Positions 11,120-21,599 of a DNA stretch of 64,000 nucleotides are shown in pieces (positions within the stretch are counted from its first letter, which is position 1; every line of letters starts with the position of its first letter). The translations under genes were made by a program, and so were the position numbers. The notes under the pieces were generated by a model. That model was given only the letters and a program-made list of their open reading frames with translations, did not search any database and was not told the origin of the DNA. The DNA comes from Balaenoptera acutorostrata (Eukaryota > Chordata > Mammalia > Artiodactyla > Balaenopteridae), in NCBI RefSeq assembly GCF_949987535.1, contig NC_080064.1, positions 41,674,282 to 41,738,281 of the forward strand, in the 5' to 3' direction.

Positions 11120-11495
11120 GGGAAAAAAAAAAGGTTCATGAAGAACCTAGTGGCAAGATGGGAATAAAGACACAGACCTACTAGAGAATGGAGTTGAGGA
11201 TATGGGGAGGGGGAGGAGTGAGATGTGACAGGGTGAGAGAGTGTAATGGACATATATACACTATCAAATATAAAATAGATAGCTAGTGGGAAGCAGCCGC
11301 ATAGCACAGGGAGATCAGCTTGGTGCTTTGTGACCACCTAGAGGGGTGGGATAGGGAGGGTGGGAGGGAGGGAGATGCAAGATGGAAGAGATATGGGGAC
11401 ATATGTATATGTATAACTGATTCACTTTGTTATAAAGCAGAAACTAACACACCATTGTAAAGCAATTATACTCCAATAAAGATGTTTAAAAAAAA
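11120..11495 (+). terminator. L1-A 3'UTR and polyadenylation signal
   Basis: A G-rich, polypurine tract at about 11180-11220 and 11340-11375 is typical of mammalian L1 3'UTRs. AATAAA is at 11475-11480 and is followed by the poly(A). Confidence 0.85.
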
Positions 11496-11509
11496 AAAAG
11501 GATATCTAG
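11496..11509. repeat. Target-site duplication of L1-A, right copy
   Basis: Exact second copy of the 14-bp direct repeat that ends L1-A. Confidence 0.95.
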
Positions 11510-11865
11510 TTCTAATTACGGAACACTTTTGTAGAACTACAGAATATATATCCTTTCCAAAAGAACATGGTACATTCACAAAATTGATCATATTTTGATC
11601 CATAAGGAAGTCTCAACAAATTTCAAAGGAATTTATACTATATTGCATCTGTTCTCTTATCCCAGTTCTAGTATTTTAAACTAAATCATAATCAATATAT
11701 GTCAATCAAAATTTGTGGGATGTAGCTAAATCAATTCTAAGATGGAAATATATATGTACACATACACATAGATTGATTTTCATTGATTTATACATAATAT
11801 AAAATGTATTCTGAAAATCAATTATCTAAGCTCCTACTATAAGAAGCTAAAAAGTGGGAATATAT
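11510..11865 (+). mobile_element. Old L1 ORF2 remnant, part 2
   Basis: Continues the element cut by L1-A: degraded frames read EHGTFTKLI, then NLWDVAKSILRWKYI near 11710-11755, the same order as ORF2 of L1-A at 7880-8200. Highly diverged. Confidence 0.7.
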
Positions 11866-12590
11866 ATTGAAACAGCCACTATGGAGAACAATATGGAGGT
11901 TCCTTAAAAAAGTAAAAATAGAACTACCATATGATGCAGCAATCCCACTCCTGGGCATATACCCAGAGAAAAACATAATTCAAGAAGACACATGCACCCC
12001 AACGTTCATTGTAGCACTATTTGTAATAGCCAGGACATGGAAGCAACCTAAACGTCCGTCAACAGAGGAGTGGATACAGAAGATGTGGTACATATACACA
12101 ATGGAATATTACTCAGCCATAAAAGGAACGAAACTGGGTAATATGCAGAGACGTGGATGGACCTAGAGACTGTCATACAGAGTGAAATAAGTCAGAAAGA
12201 TATAAACAAATATCGTACATTAACGCATATATGTGGAATCTAGAAAAATGGTATAGATTATCTTATATGCAAAGCAGAAATAGAGACAGAGACGTAGTGA
12301 TCTAAAGTATGCATACCAAAGGGGAAAGGCTGGGGAATGGGATGAATTAGGAGATTGGGATTGACATGTATACACTACTGATACTATGTATAAAATAGAT
12401 AACTAATGAGAACCTACTGTATAGCACAGGAAACTCTACTCAATGCTCGTGGTGACCTAAATGGGAAGGAAATCTAAAAAGGAGGGGATCTATGTATACG
12501 TATACCTGATTCACTTTGCTGTAGAGTAGAAACTAACACAAAATTGTAAAGCAACTGTACTCCAACAAAAAATTAATTTAAAAAAAGGAG
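11866..12590 (+). mobile_element. 5'-truncated L1, ORF2 end plus 3'UTR
   Basis: The open piece 11867-12166 encodes [18 protein letters not shown] and then [16 protein letters not shown], the C-terminal end of ORF2. The 3'UTR follows, ending 'ctccaacaaaaaattaattt'. The 3'UTR is the short type also seen at 30700-31005, not the G-rich type of L1-A. It interrupts the old L1. Confidence 0.9.
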
Positions 12591-13445
12591 AGAACAATGT
12601 AGAGAATCCCATTTTAAAAACAAAAGAGTGATACTTTCAAACAAAAAAAGTGGAAGGAAATAAGACAGGTAAGAGGAGAAAATCATATAAATTTTTAAAT
12701 GTACTCTACAGAAAATTTAAAACATGAAGAGATAGTTTTTTGTGAAAAAGACCTTTAATATGAACAGACTCCAGCAAGCTCATACAGAAAAAATAAAGAG
12801 TAAGAAAACACATATAATAATATCAAAAATTAAGAGAGACTAGTACTACATGTCCTTTACAATCAGACAAGAAGAAACAAAAAGCAACAAACATATTGTA
12901 AACTATCTATGTCAATACATTTGAAAAATAGATGAAATGTATAATTTCTTATAAAAACACAGTTTATTAAAACTAAAATATGAAGCAATATAAAATGTGA
13001 TTTATTCAATAACTACTAAATGGACCAGATCCTTAATTTTAAATGTCCCCACAAAAAAAAAAAAAAATTCCAGTCCTAATGATTTCACTTCTGAACACCT
13101 ATAAACTTATAAGAAAGAGTTAATCTCAAGCACATTTTTCCAGAGGAAAAAAGGAAACATTGCCCAATTCACTTTATGAAACCAGGACAATATTGATACC
13201 AAAACATGACAAGAATATTACAAAAAAAGGAAACATATAGGTAAGTCTCTTTCACAAGCCTAGATGTAAAATACTAAAGAAAATACTAGCTAATTTAGTC
13301 CAATCATCAATAGAAGAGATGACGGATCATGAAAAGTTGGAATTATTACAAAATAACATTTAAGGATCATCAATCCAAATAACACATTAACAAAATAAAG
13401 AACAAATAGGTGATCGTCTCAAAAGCAGAAAAAGTATTTGATAGA
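12591..13445 (+). mobile_element. Old L1 ORF2 remnant, part 3
   Basis: Degraded RT region in L1 order: 'gaggaaaaaaggaaacattg' with 'atgaaaccaggacaatattg' near 13143-13197, then 'gtctcaaaagcagaaaaagt' at 13417-13436, equal to the ORF2 '[10 protein letters not shown]' region. This completes a single old L1 split twice. Confidence 0.65.
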
Positions 13446-13936
13446 AAAGCAACATCTCTACTTCTGGCTCAGACATGTTGAAGTAACTATAAAGAGACTA
13501 GCCCCACCGTCAAGAATTTTAAAGCTGGGAAAATATATTAAACAACTGTTTTCAGACATTAGGAAATAGACAACATGATACAGCAATCCATGAGAGAAGA
13601 GACACTCACAAGATGAGCTCCCACAATAGGACTGACTCCACCACGGAAAGACTACCCAACTATGTCAGGAAACCAGACACCAACCAGACTAAAGAGATAC
13701 CGTGAGCTGTGTGTACAGAAATAAAATTTGAAGCTGTTTAAGCAGCTGAAATCTGAGAGTAGGGCATTAGAAAGGAGAAAACTATACAAGATGGTGGTAG
13801 TGAGGGGGTAACCCAGAAAACTCTAGGATCATTTCTTGTAAGTCTGTGGCTGAGGGCTAGACAGCACATGCACAGGGTGAAACTACATTAGATTTATCAA
13901 AGAGAACTTACTTCAGTGTTGAAAGAAAAACAGAGA
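13446..13936. other. Unassigned intronic stretch
   Basis: About 490 bp with no open frame and no repeat I can name. The Tigger inserted at its right edge. Confidence 0.5.
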
Positions 13937-13938
13937 TA

Positions 13939-16227
13939 CAGTAGGTTCCCTACATATGAACGACTTACATTCCAAGAGCACATTCGTAAGTCCAATTTGT
14001 TTGTAAGTCCAACAAAGTTAGCCTAGGTACCCAACTAATACAATTGGCCATATAGTACTGTATTGTAATACGTTTATAATACTTTTCACACAAATAATGC
14101 ATAAAAAAACAAACACCAAAAACAAAGAAAACATTTTTAATCTTAGAGTACAGTACCTTGAAAAGTACAGTACAACAGCTTGCATACCGGGGCTGGCATC
14201 GAGTGAACAGGCAAGGAGAGTTACTGACTGGAGGAGGGGGAGGAGGTGGGAGATGGTAGAGTTGAAGGATTTCAGCAATAGGAGATGGAGGGCAAGCTGC
14301 AATTTCACTCACGCCTGACATTGATGGCACAGGTTCTGGTTCCTCGCTGGATTCAATTCTATCTACTCTCTTCAAAAAATGATCCAGTGATATCTGGATA
14401 GTAGCTCTTTTTTTCTCATCATAGATGACATGGTAGCATTGGATTGCATTCTGAACGGCTGCTGCAACCTTCCTGTACCGTTCTACGTTTGGGTCCTGTG
14501 CCTCAAAAACTAACAGTGTTCCCTTAAATAAAGAAAATCCCCTTACCATTTCCTGAGTCACGAATCTCTTGAGTTCTTCAGTTACTTCTTCCTCTTGTCT
14601 CTCTTTGTCCTTTCTCTGGGCCTCCAATTCCATCAAGTTCTCATTAGTAAGCTCCTCGTGTTGCACAGCAAGGAGTTTAATGAAGTCGTCCTCTTGAAGA
14701 TCTAGCTCCAGCTTCTTGCTGAGGGTCACTAAGTTGCTGAAGACCTCTTTGGACTCCTTATCCACCTTCTCAAATCCACAAAAATCGTGAACAACCTGCG
14801 GGCAAAGGTTTTTCCAAACCCCACTCATGGTGACAGACGTAACCTCACGCCAAGCAAAGTCAATGTTTTTCATGGCCTTGTAGATGTTATAGTCCTTCTA
14901 AAATTGTTGCAAGGTTGTTCCTGATTCATCACTTGCCTTTACTGCCTGACAAAAAGTGTGACGTAAATAATATTTCTTGAAAGTCGCTATAACTTCCTGG
15001 TCCATAGGTTGGAGCGACACTGTATTCGGTGGCACATGCACTACTTTGACATTGGGATGAAAGTCGTCCATGAATGGGGGGTGGCCCAGAGCATTGTCAA
15101 GCAGCAAAAGAATGTTGAATGGGATGTCCTTCTCCAAGCAATATTTCTGTACCTCTGGGATAAAGTGGTGGAAAAACCAGTCCTGGAAAATGGCCTGTGT
15201 AACCCAGGCTTTGGGGTTACTCTTCCACACAACAGGAAGAGAGCCTTTGGCTATGTTTTTAAGGGCTCTTGGGTTCTCTGAAAGATAAACTAAGAGAGGT
15301 TTTAGCTTCATATCACCAGAAGCATTGCCACCAAACAACAGAGTTAGCCTATCCTTTGCTGCTTTATAGCCTGGCATCAACTTTTCCTTCTTACTGATTT
15401 AACTTCGGTCTTGCATCCTCTTCCAGTACAGTCCTGTCTCATCCACATTAAAAACCTGCTCGGGTAAATGCGTGCCTTCATCAAAAATTTCTCGAAGCAT
15501 TTCAGGAAATTCCTGGGCAGCTACCATATCTACACTCGATGCCTTGCCACTTACTTTTAAATTGTGAAGGTTGGCACTAGCCTTGAACCGATGAAACCAG
15601 CCATGGCTGGCACTAAAAGATGCAGCCTCTGATTCTTCACCGTATTTCTTCTTCAAGTCTTCATAAAGGCTTTTAGCTTTCTCTTGAATCAGCATTAAGC
15701 TGAGTGGGACCCGATGCTGATGCTGATCCTGCATTCACACACTGAGAAGTTTCTCCATCTCCTCCATCACTTTTCTACGCTTCCTCAATATTATTGTTGA
15801 CATCATCAGCACAGCAGACTTCACATGTTCCATAATCTTGTCCTTGTTCTTTAGAATCGTGCCGATGGTTGAATGATTCATGTTACAAGAACGAGCAACG
15901 TCTATCATCTTTTTGCTTTGCTCCACTCTCTCAATAATTTTCACTTTTGTTTCCATCGTTATCACTTGGTGCTTCTTAGCAGTACCAGCTACATCACTGC
16001 TACTTTTATGTTTGCTTCCAGACACCCTGGACTTGAAGTAAAGATACTGTATTACTGTACTCTACACAGTACTGTAAAATACACAAAAGCACAACTACTT
16101 GTAGAGGATGCAAGCATGTGACACGTACACTAGACACGTGAACTAACTTACATGATTGGACATGTGAACGCACGCTCACAACTTTGAAAGGTCACAACTT
16201 GAAGGTTTGTATGTACGGGACTAACTG
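13939..16227 (-). mobile_element. Complete Tigger (pogo/Tc1-mariner) DNA transposon
   Basis: The 2289-bp element is flanked by a TA duplication at 13937-13938 and 16228-16229, as expected for Tc1-mariner superfamily integration. The ends are inverted repeats: left CAGTAGGTTCCCTACATA, right (read inward) CAGTTAGTCCCGTACATA. It encodes a Tigger-type transposase on the minus strand. Both ends and the TA sites are intact, which is unusual for mammalian Tiggers. I did not assign a numbered subfamily. Confidence 0.93.
13965..16025 (-). pseudogene. Tigger transposase (TIGD/CENP-B-like), three nonsense codons
   Basis: A cut-and-paste transposase with two N-terminal helix-turn-helix DNA-binding domains (CENP-B/Psq type, e.g. 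METKVKIIERVEQSKKMIDV, then HGWFHRFKASANLHNLKVSG) and a DDE/D catalytic domain. Catalytic aspartates are visible in FNVDETG, LLLDN and QPMDQ. The usual DNAPGHP reads DNALGHP, and PMDQG reads PMDQE. The frame is continuous from ATG at 16025, with only TGA at 15737-15735 (Trp), TAA at 15401-15399 (Tyr) and TAG at 14900-14898 (Trp), and no frameshift. A proline run lies near the C terminus. The last codons probably read past the true end into the terminal repeat. Confidence 0.93.
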
Positions 16228-16229
16228 TA

Positions 16230-17003
16230 CTAGAGATGGTGCAATGCTGGGTAAGACGGTGTTGGGAGCCCAGTACAGCTAAAGTGGAAGAACTTTTAAC
16301 ACCTCAGACATAATAGTCAATTGAGATACCAGAAGGGACATACCTTAGAAATAAGAACCATGTCCTAAAGAAAGAACTATTCTATATTTTCCCTGAAAAC
16401 CAAGCTCTGATAAAACCTTCATGTGTGAGAAAGTTTGGACCCAAGTTAGAGTAGTTCAGAAATACCTAGGGATTCTGACAAATCTATCTCAATAAAATTT
16501 AAAACCATGCTTAAAGAAGTTTAAGGTAATCAGCCTTGAAATGATCAGTAATTGAACTGACTTCTATAATAAACACCAATTTGCTTGAGAAGAGGATAAC
16601 AGAATCCATTCTCTAAAAGGTATCATCTATTCTATCCATTATACAATCTAAATTTACTAGATACTTTAATTAATTAATTAGCTAATTAATTAATTTTAAT
16701 CCTTAAAGGAGTGGAGAGAAGCAATTAATACATATCCACAGTGAGATTCAGATGTACTATTTAGCAGAAAAAGACATTTTAAGTTGGTTGTTATAGTCAA
16801 AGAACAAAAAGAAAACATGTTACAGGAATTAAAGAAAATTATAATTTTCATGTGTGAGTGGATAGGAAATTTCATCAGAAAAATGAAAACTTTTAAAAAA
16901 GACCAAATAAACATTCTATAACTAAAAAGTACAGTAACTAAAATGAAAAACTAACTTGATGGGCTTAACACCAAATTAGAGATGGTAAAGAGTCAGTGAA
17001 CTT
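16230..17003. other. Unassigned intron, old L1 likely
   Basis: Mostly unrecognised AT-rich sequence. It includes the (TTAA)-rich palindrome near 16665-16697. The end ('gtcagtgaacttgaagatgg' at 16994-17013) resembles the coiled-coil region of old L1/HAL1 ORF1 and continues after the SINE at 17340. Confidence 0.45.
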
Positions 17004-17017
17004 GAAGATGGATCCTT

Positions 17018-17328
17018 TTTTTTTTAAAATTTTTTATTTATTATTTATTTATTATGTTTATTTTTGGGTGTGTCGGGTCTTCGTTTCTGTGTGAGGGCTT
17101 TCTCCAGTTGCGGCGAGTGGGGGCCACTCTTCATCGCGGTGCGCGGGCCTCTCACTATCGCAGCCTCTCTTGTTTCGGAGCAGAGGCTCCAGACACTCAG
17201 GCTCAATAGTTGTGGCTCACGGGCCCAGTTGCTCCGCGGCATGTGGGATCTTCCCAGACCAGGGCTCGAACCCGTGTCCCCTGCATTGGCAGGCAGATTC
17301 TCAACCACTGCGCCACCAGGGAAGCCCC
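17018..17328 (-). mobile_element. CHR-type tRNA-derived SINE
   Basis: On the minus strand it starts GGGCTTCCCTGGTGGCGCAG, with an A-box and a B-box (GGTTCGAGCCC) of a tRNA-derived pol III promoter, and ends in an A/T-rich tail. The target duplication GAAGATGGATC is at 17004-17014 and 17329-17339. Long (about 310 bp) cetartiodactyl type. Confidence 0.93.
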
Positions 17329-17339
17329 GAAGATGGATC

Positions 17340-17510
17340 AATTTTAAAGTCATATAATCTGAAGAACACAAAAAAGAAATGGGAGAAAAATAAACAGAGC
17401 CCCAGAATAAGCCAAAAATTTCCCAAATGTAATAAAAAATATAATGAATTAGATATCTTAGAATCTCAGAAAACCTCATACAGGATAAATAAAAAGAAAA
17501 AATAACAAGG
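17340..17510 (+). mobile_element. Old L1/HAL1 ORF1 fragment
   Basis: Continues the coiled-coil-like sequence left of the SINE: 'tctgaagaacacaaaaaaga' and 'aaataaacagagccccagaa' match the order of old mammalian L1 ORF1. Degraded. Confidence 0.5.
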
Positions 17511-17611
17511 AATGTGTGAGTCAGTATATAAATGGATATTCTCCATTTCATTACTTGAGCACTGGAGTTCTTAGGCCAAAGATTAAATCAGTTTTTTTAA
17601 AAAAATTCCTG

Positions 17612-17737
17612 GGAATTCCCTGGTGGTCCAGTCGTTAGGACTCCACGTTTTCACTGCTGTGGGCCTGTGTTCGATCCCTGGTCAGGAAACTAAGATCCTA
17701 CAAGCCGTGCTGCGGGGCCAAAAAATAAAATAAAATA
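17612..17737 (+). mobile_element. Short CHR-type SINE
   Basis: GGAATTCCCTGGTGGTCCAG start, 'gttcgatccctggtcagg' B-box region and a short (AAAAT)n tail. About 125 bp, the shorter, older form. Probable target repeats AAATTCCTG and AAATTTCCTG flank it (17603-17611 and 17737-17746). Confidence 0.88.
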
Positions 17738-17746
17738 AATTTCCTG

Positions 17747-18480
17747 TTTTATTTTCTGTTACCACATTCAAAATATGAGAATAGGATTGAGGAGACCCAA
17801 AGAATATGTACCTCAAGACCTAGGCTGAAATGTTCAGGGACATTTTTAGAAAGCAGGTGAGTAAAGGGACTTTACTCATCTCTTATGAAAACTCAGAAGA
17901 ACCTACATACTGTTTTGTTTTGTTTCAATTTTTTAAATTGAGGTTTAGTTGATGTATAATATTAAGAGCTTACAGACTGTTGATGATACTAGGTAATTTC
18001 CTGTGTAGGAAAAAAAAATTATCTCCTTTAAAATTTATATTGGAAATATCTCATTGAAACCATTAAGATTTCTCTACATGTTGTCAGGGAGTGGCCTAAA
18101 CATGAGTGTTCTAATAATGAACGGTTATCTGTGGGTGCTTATATAAAGTTGATAATCACCTTAACATAAAAGAAAAAGGATGATGAAGAAAAGACTAGTC
18201 AAACAAGACTGATATTAGCTGGCAAGTACAGCATTTAATGGAGAAGTGTACTTACCTAGAAACTGGAACACTTGACAGCTGATAACTATCCTTTAGAGTT
18301 CTTCATGGCCTCTGTTCTGGCATAAATCATCTGTGAACATGCTTCAGGCATCACAAGACAACCTTTTCAGGGTCTTATGCATTCTTAGTAAGATGAGTTT
18401 CCAGACAATTTATCATGATGTAAGACCTTGGATTTTGATGTTCTTGTACAAATGAGTAAATCACTAAATTTCAATTTAAA
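17747..18480. other. Unassigned intron
   Basis: Holds no recognised gene. A scrap at 17930-17965 ('aaattgaggtttagttgatg') resembles the reverse complement of an L1 3' end. The rest, including 18150-18480, was not identified. Confidence 0.45.
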
Positions 18481-18492
18481 GAGTCCATTGAG

Positions 18493-18611
18493 GGAGTTCC
18501 CTGGCGGCCCAGTGGTTAGGACTCTGCACTCTCACTGCTGTGGGCCCAGATTCGATCCCTGGTCAGGGAACTAAGATCCCACAGGCCATGCGATGCAGTC
18601 AGTAAATAAAT
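18493..18611 (+). mobile_element. Short CHR-type SINE
   Basis: Begins GGAGTTCCCTGGCGGCCCAG, with B-box 'attcgatccctggtcagg'. Flanked by AGTCCATTGAG (18482-18492) and AGTCCACTGAG (18612-18622), one mismatch. Confidence 0.9.
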
Positions 18612-18767
18612 AGTCCACTGAGTTTTACCCACATTGAATTCAATCATATTCTCTTGTTTAAAAAGTAAATGACTGGTATGTTTTTTTAATTATCCTGACA
18701 GTGTATAACATAATGTCCCCTTTTCCAGGGATTCTTGATAAAACTCTGTATGTATTACAAGATACAT

Positions 18768-19007
18768 GGGACATTCGTGGTGGTCCAGCAGTTAAGACTC
18801 TGTGCTCCCAATGCAGGGGGCCTGGGTTCAGGGAACTAAATCCTGCATGCCACAAATAAGAGCCCACATGCCGCAACTAAATATCCTGCATGCCACAACT
18901 AAAGATCCCCCACACTGCAACAAAGATCCCACACGTGGCAACGAAAATCCCACATGCCACAACTAAGACCTGATGCAGCCCAAATAAAAATACTAAAAAA
19001 AAAAAAA
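18768..19007 (+). mobile_element. Diverged CHR-type SINE
   Basis: The tRNA-related head is eroded ('ggtggtccagcagttaagac'). The body carries several 'cccacatgccgcaactaa'-like units, and the tail is poly(A). Flanks ACAAGATACA and ACAAGAAACA look like an aged target duplication. Confidence 0.8.
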
Positions 19008-19019
19008 ACAAGAAACAGA

Positions 19020-19380
19020 GATTATTGAGTCTTCCATGGTGCCACAGTTACCCAATATGGAGGCAATCATGAGAAATGAAAGTCCTTAGAAGGAGAAGGG
19101 AAAAGAGGGCTCATGGTGAACTTCTTTGTTCCTCATGATGTGTAAACATTTTATTATCAGAAAATCCACCCATATCTAGTGCTTGTGGGATTACATGCTC
19201 TGCTTAGTTAGAATATTGATTAGTAAGGGGAGAGGTGAATACAAATTTTGATTTTAAAATTTTCTGATAGTAATTATACTTTGTACCTCTAGTAAATATG
19301 AATAAATATTGAGTTTTGTATATTTTCATTTATTGAAAATATAGGAGTCTTTTTATTTGGGTCTCATTGTTTTTGTAATT
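19020..19380. other. Unassigned intron between SINEs
   Basis: No recognised element or reading frame. Confidence 0.5.
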
Positions 19381-19396
19381 AAAGAGAGGAACAGGG

Positions 19397-19760
19397 GGCT
19401 TCCCTGGTGGCGCAGTGGTTGAGAGTCTGCCTGCTAATGCAGGGGACACGGGTTCGAGCCCTGGTCTGGGAGGATCCCACATGCCGCGGAGCGGCTGGGC
19501 CCGTGAGCCACAACTACTGAGCCTGCGCGTCTGGAGCCTGTGCCCCGCAACGGGAGGGGCCGCGATAGTGAAAGGCCCGCGCACCGCGATGAAGAGCGGT
19601 CCCTGCACCGCGATGAGGAGTGGCCCCCACTTGCCGTAACTGGAGAAAGCCCTCGCACGAACCGAAGACCCAACACAGCCAAAAATAAAGAAATAAATAA
19701 AGTAGCTATAAAAAAAAAATGGTTAAAATGGTAGATTTAAAAAAAAAAAAAAAAAAAAAA
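19397..19760 (+). mobile_element. CHR-type SINE with duplication and 3' extra sequence
   Basis: GC-rich, well-preserved head (GGCTTCCCTGGTGGCGCAG) and B-box GGTTCGAGCCC. A 24-bp unit ('gcaccgcgatgaagagcggt' plus 4 bases) is tandemly repeated at about 19579-19626; other copies here have it once. After the usual (AAATA) end comes unrelated 'gtagctata...tggttaaaatggtagattt' and then a long poly(A). This looks like transduction of 3' flanking sequence. The left target repeat is AAAGAGAGGAACAGG at 19381. Confidence 0.92.
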
Positions 19761-19775
19761 AAAGAGAGGAACAGG

Positions 19776-20130
19776 GCTTCCCTGGTGGCGCAGTGGTTAA
19801 GAATCTGACTGCCAATGCAGGGGACACGGGTTTGAGCCCTGGCCCGGGAAGATCCCACATTCCACGGAGCAATTAAGACTGCATGCCTCAACTACTGAGC
19901 CTGCGCTCTAGAGCCCACGAGCCACAACTACTGAGCCTGCGTGCCACAACTACTGAAGCCCGTGGGCCTAGAGCCTGTGCTCCACAATAAGAGAAGTCAC
20001 TGCAATGAGAAGCCCACGCACTGCAACGAAGAGTAGCCCCCACTCGCCAAAACCAGAGAAAGCCTGCCCACAGCAACGAAGACCCAAAACAGCCAAAAAT
20101 AAAAACCAAATCAATAAATTTATTTTAAAG
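19776..20130 (+). mobile_element. CHR-type SINE, second of a serial pair
   Basis: Starts GCTTCCCTGGTGGCGCAGTGG directly after a copy of AAAGAGAGGAACAGG at 19761-19775. It ends before a third copy (AAAGAGAGGAACA at 20131). It contains two extra internal 'ccacaactactgagcctgc' units, so it is a longer variant than its neighbour. Confidence 0.92.
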
Positions 20131-20149
20131 AAAGAGAGGAACAAGCTAT

Positions 20150-20470
20150 CTATTAAAGCAGCAAATGCCCCAAAACCAAAAAAGAAAGAAAAGAAAAAAA
20201 TACCTCAACCTAGGCACATAATTGTCAAACTGATAAAAACTATATATAAATAGAAAAGCTTGAAAGCAACCAGAAAAAAAGCCATAATACATACAGAAGG
20301 ACAACAATAAGAATGTCCATTGACTTCTTTTCAGAAATAATGGAGAGTAAATGACATTTCTAAAGTGATGAAAGAACAAAATTTGCAACCCATAATTCAA
20401 TATTCAATAAAATATCCTTAAAAATAAGGGTAAAATAAAACATTCTCAGATAAATAAATGAAAGTTGACA
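20150..20470 (+). mobile_element. Old L1/HAL1 ORF1 C-terminal fragment
   Basis: Degraded frame QPRHIIVKLIKTI near 20210-20245, then 'cccataattcaatattcaat' at 20389-20408, the RNA-binding end of ORF1 in old L1 order. The interval 20471-20930 was not clearly assigned and may be the same element. Confidence 0.55.
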
Positions 20471-20929
20471 AAATTTATTGCCAGCAGATCTTTACTACGT
20501 GAAAGCTAAAAGATGCACAATTATATTAGATCAAATTCATATCTATAAGAATATATAAACAACATTAAAATAGTGAATAAGCATGTAAATATAATAAACT
20601 ATTTTTGTCTCAAAAGTTTCTTAAAGGCAACTGACTAAAGTTGTTTTTTAATGACATCTTAAGGGAGGGTTGCAAAGTATGTAGAAGGAAAATATATGAC
20701 AACAACAGCAAAAAGAATTGGGATGGGTAAATAGAATTAAACTGATGCAAGGTTAGTAGAATGTAGAAAGAATAAGTTTTGAGTTAAAAAAAGGTAGTAA
20801 TTACAAAGTACACAGTGTGAAGTGTTAAGGGTGAAATGGGAAAATATTGACTTCGAAATGGCTTGATGAGTTATCAAGCTATGGAAAGACACAGAAGAAA
20901 ATTAAATGCTTGTTAATAGTCAAAAGAAG

Positions 20930-21360
20930 CCAATATGAAAATGCTACATATTGTGTGATTCCAACCATATGACACTCTGAAAAAAGGTAAAGTATAGAGA
21001 TAATAACAAGATCAAATGTTGGGGGATGGAGAGATTAATAGGCAGTAGAGGATTTTTAGGGCAGTGAAAATAGTCTGTATGACTACAATGATGAATACTT
21101 GTAATTACACATTTATACAAACCAATAGAAAGTGCAATACTACGGGTGAACCCTAATGGACTTTGGGTTGATTATCATGTGTCAAGTGGTTCATCAGTTG
21201 TAACAGATATACCACTCTGGTGGGGGACATTGATAATGGGGGAGCCTATGCATGTGTGGGGACTGCGTTATTTGAGAAAGCTCTGTACGTTCCTCTCAAT
21301 TTTGCTGTGATCTAAAAGTACTCTAAAAAATTTTTTAACAAAAAATTTTTAAAGAATTTG
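20930..21360 (+). mobile_element. Old L1 3'UTR
   Basis: 'taccactctggtgggggaca' then 'tgataatgggggagcctatg' and 'ttttgctgtgatctaaaagt' follow the 3' end of L1M-type elements. An A/T-rich tail follows. Confidence 0.75.
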
Positions 21361-21404
21361 GTAAGTTATAACTGCATATTTTTAGTTCTAGAGAAACCAT
21401 TAAA

Positions 21405-21590
21405 ATAAATATAAATTAAAATAAATATAACCATTAAAATAAATATAAATAAAAATAAATAAATATAAAAAACCATTATATAAATGGTTTATAAATATAA
21501 ACCATTAAAATAAATAAATTATATTTATTATATTTAGTTTATATTTATTATTTATTTATTATATTTACTAAGAATGCAATACAGAAAATA
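21405..21590. repeat. AT-only simple repeat with palindromes
   Basis: Composed of AAATAAAT/ATAAAT units. Contains a perfect hairpin with arms AAACCATT (21470-21477) and AATGGTTT (21483-21490). Its second half is TTTATT-rich, so the block can fold on itself. Confidence 0.85.
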
Positions 21591-21599
21591 TATAATACT

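Larger units (their letters stand above)
4206..11495 (+). mobile_element. L1-A, full-length young L1 LINE
   Basis: A complete non-LTR retrotransposon of about 7.3 kb: GC-rich 5'UTR beginning with a CAAGATGGCGG box, ORF1, ORF2, a 3'UTR with a G-rich tract, AATAAA and a poly(A) tail. It is bounded by a perfect 14-bp target duplication (AAAAGGATATCTAG). The pre-insertion site read on the bottom strand is TTTT/AA, the L1 endonuclease consensus. Two nonsense codons in ORF1, one frameshift and two nonsense codons in ORF2, and an altered endonuclease residue make it inactive. The few lesions suggest a lineage-specific, fairly recent insertion. Confidence 0.97.

Noticed and set aside
14097..15288. 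Plus-strand open frames over the Tigger
   Set aside because: Shadows of the minus-strand transposase frame with no independent signal.
13965..16025. Domesticated transposase gene (TIGD-like host gene)
   Set aside because: Three nonsense codons and complete terminal repeats with TA sites show a decayed transposon, not a host gene.
17064..17505. Open frames with PRPGLEPVSPAL-like text, also at 19330-19682 and 29932-30214
   Set aside because: These are translations of CHR SINEs, a common false gene call in cetartiodactyl genomes.
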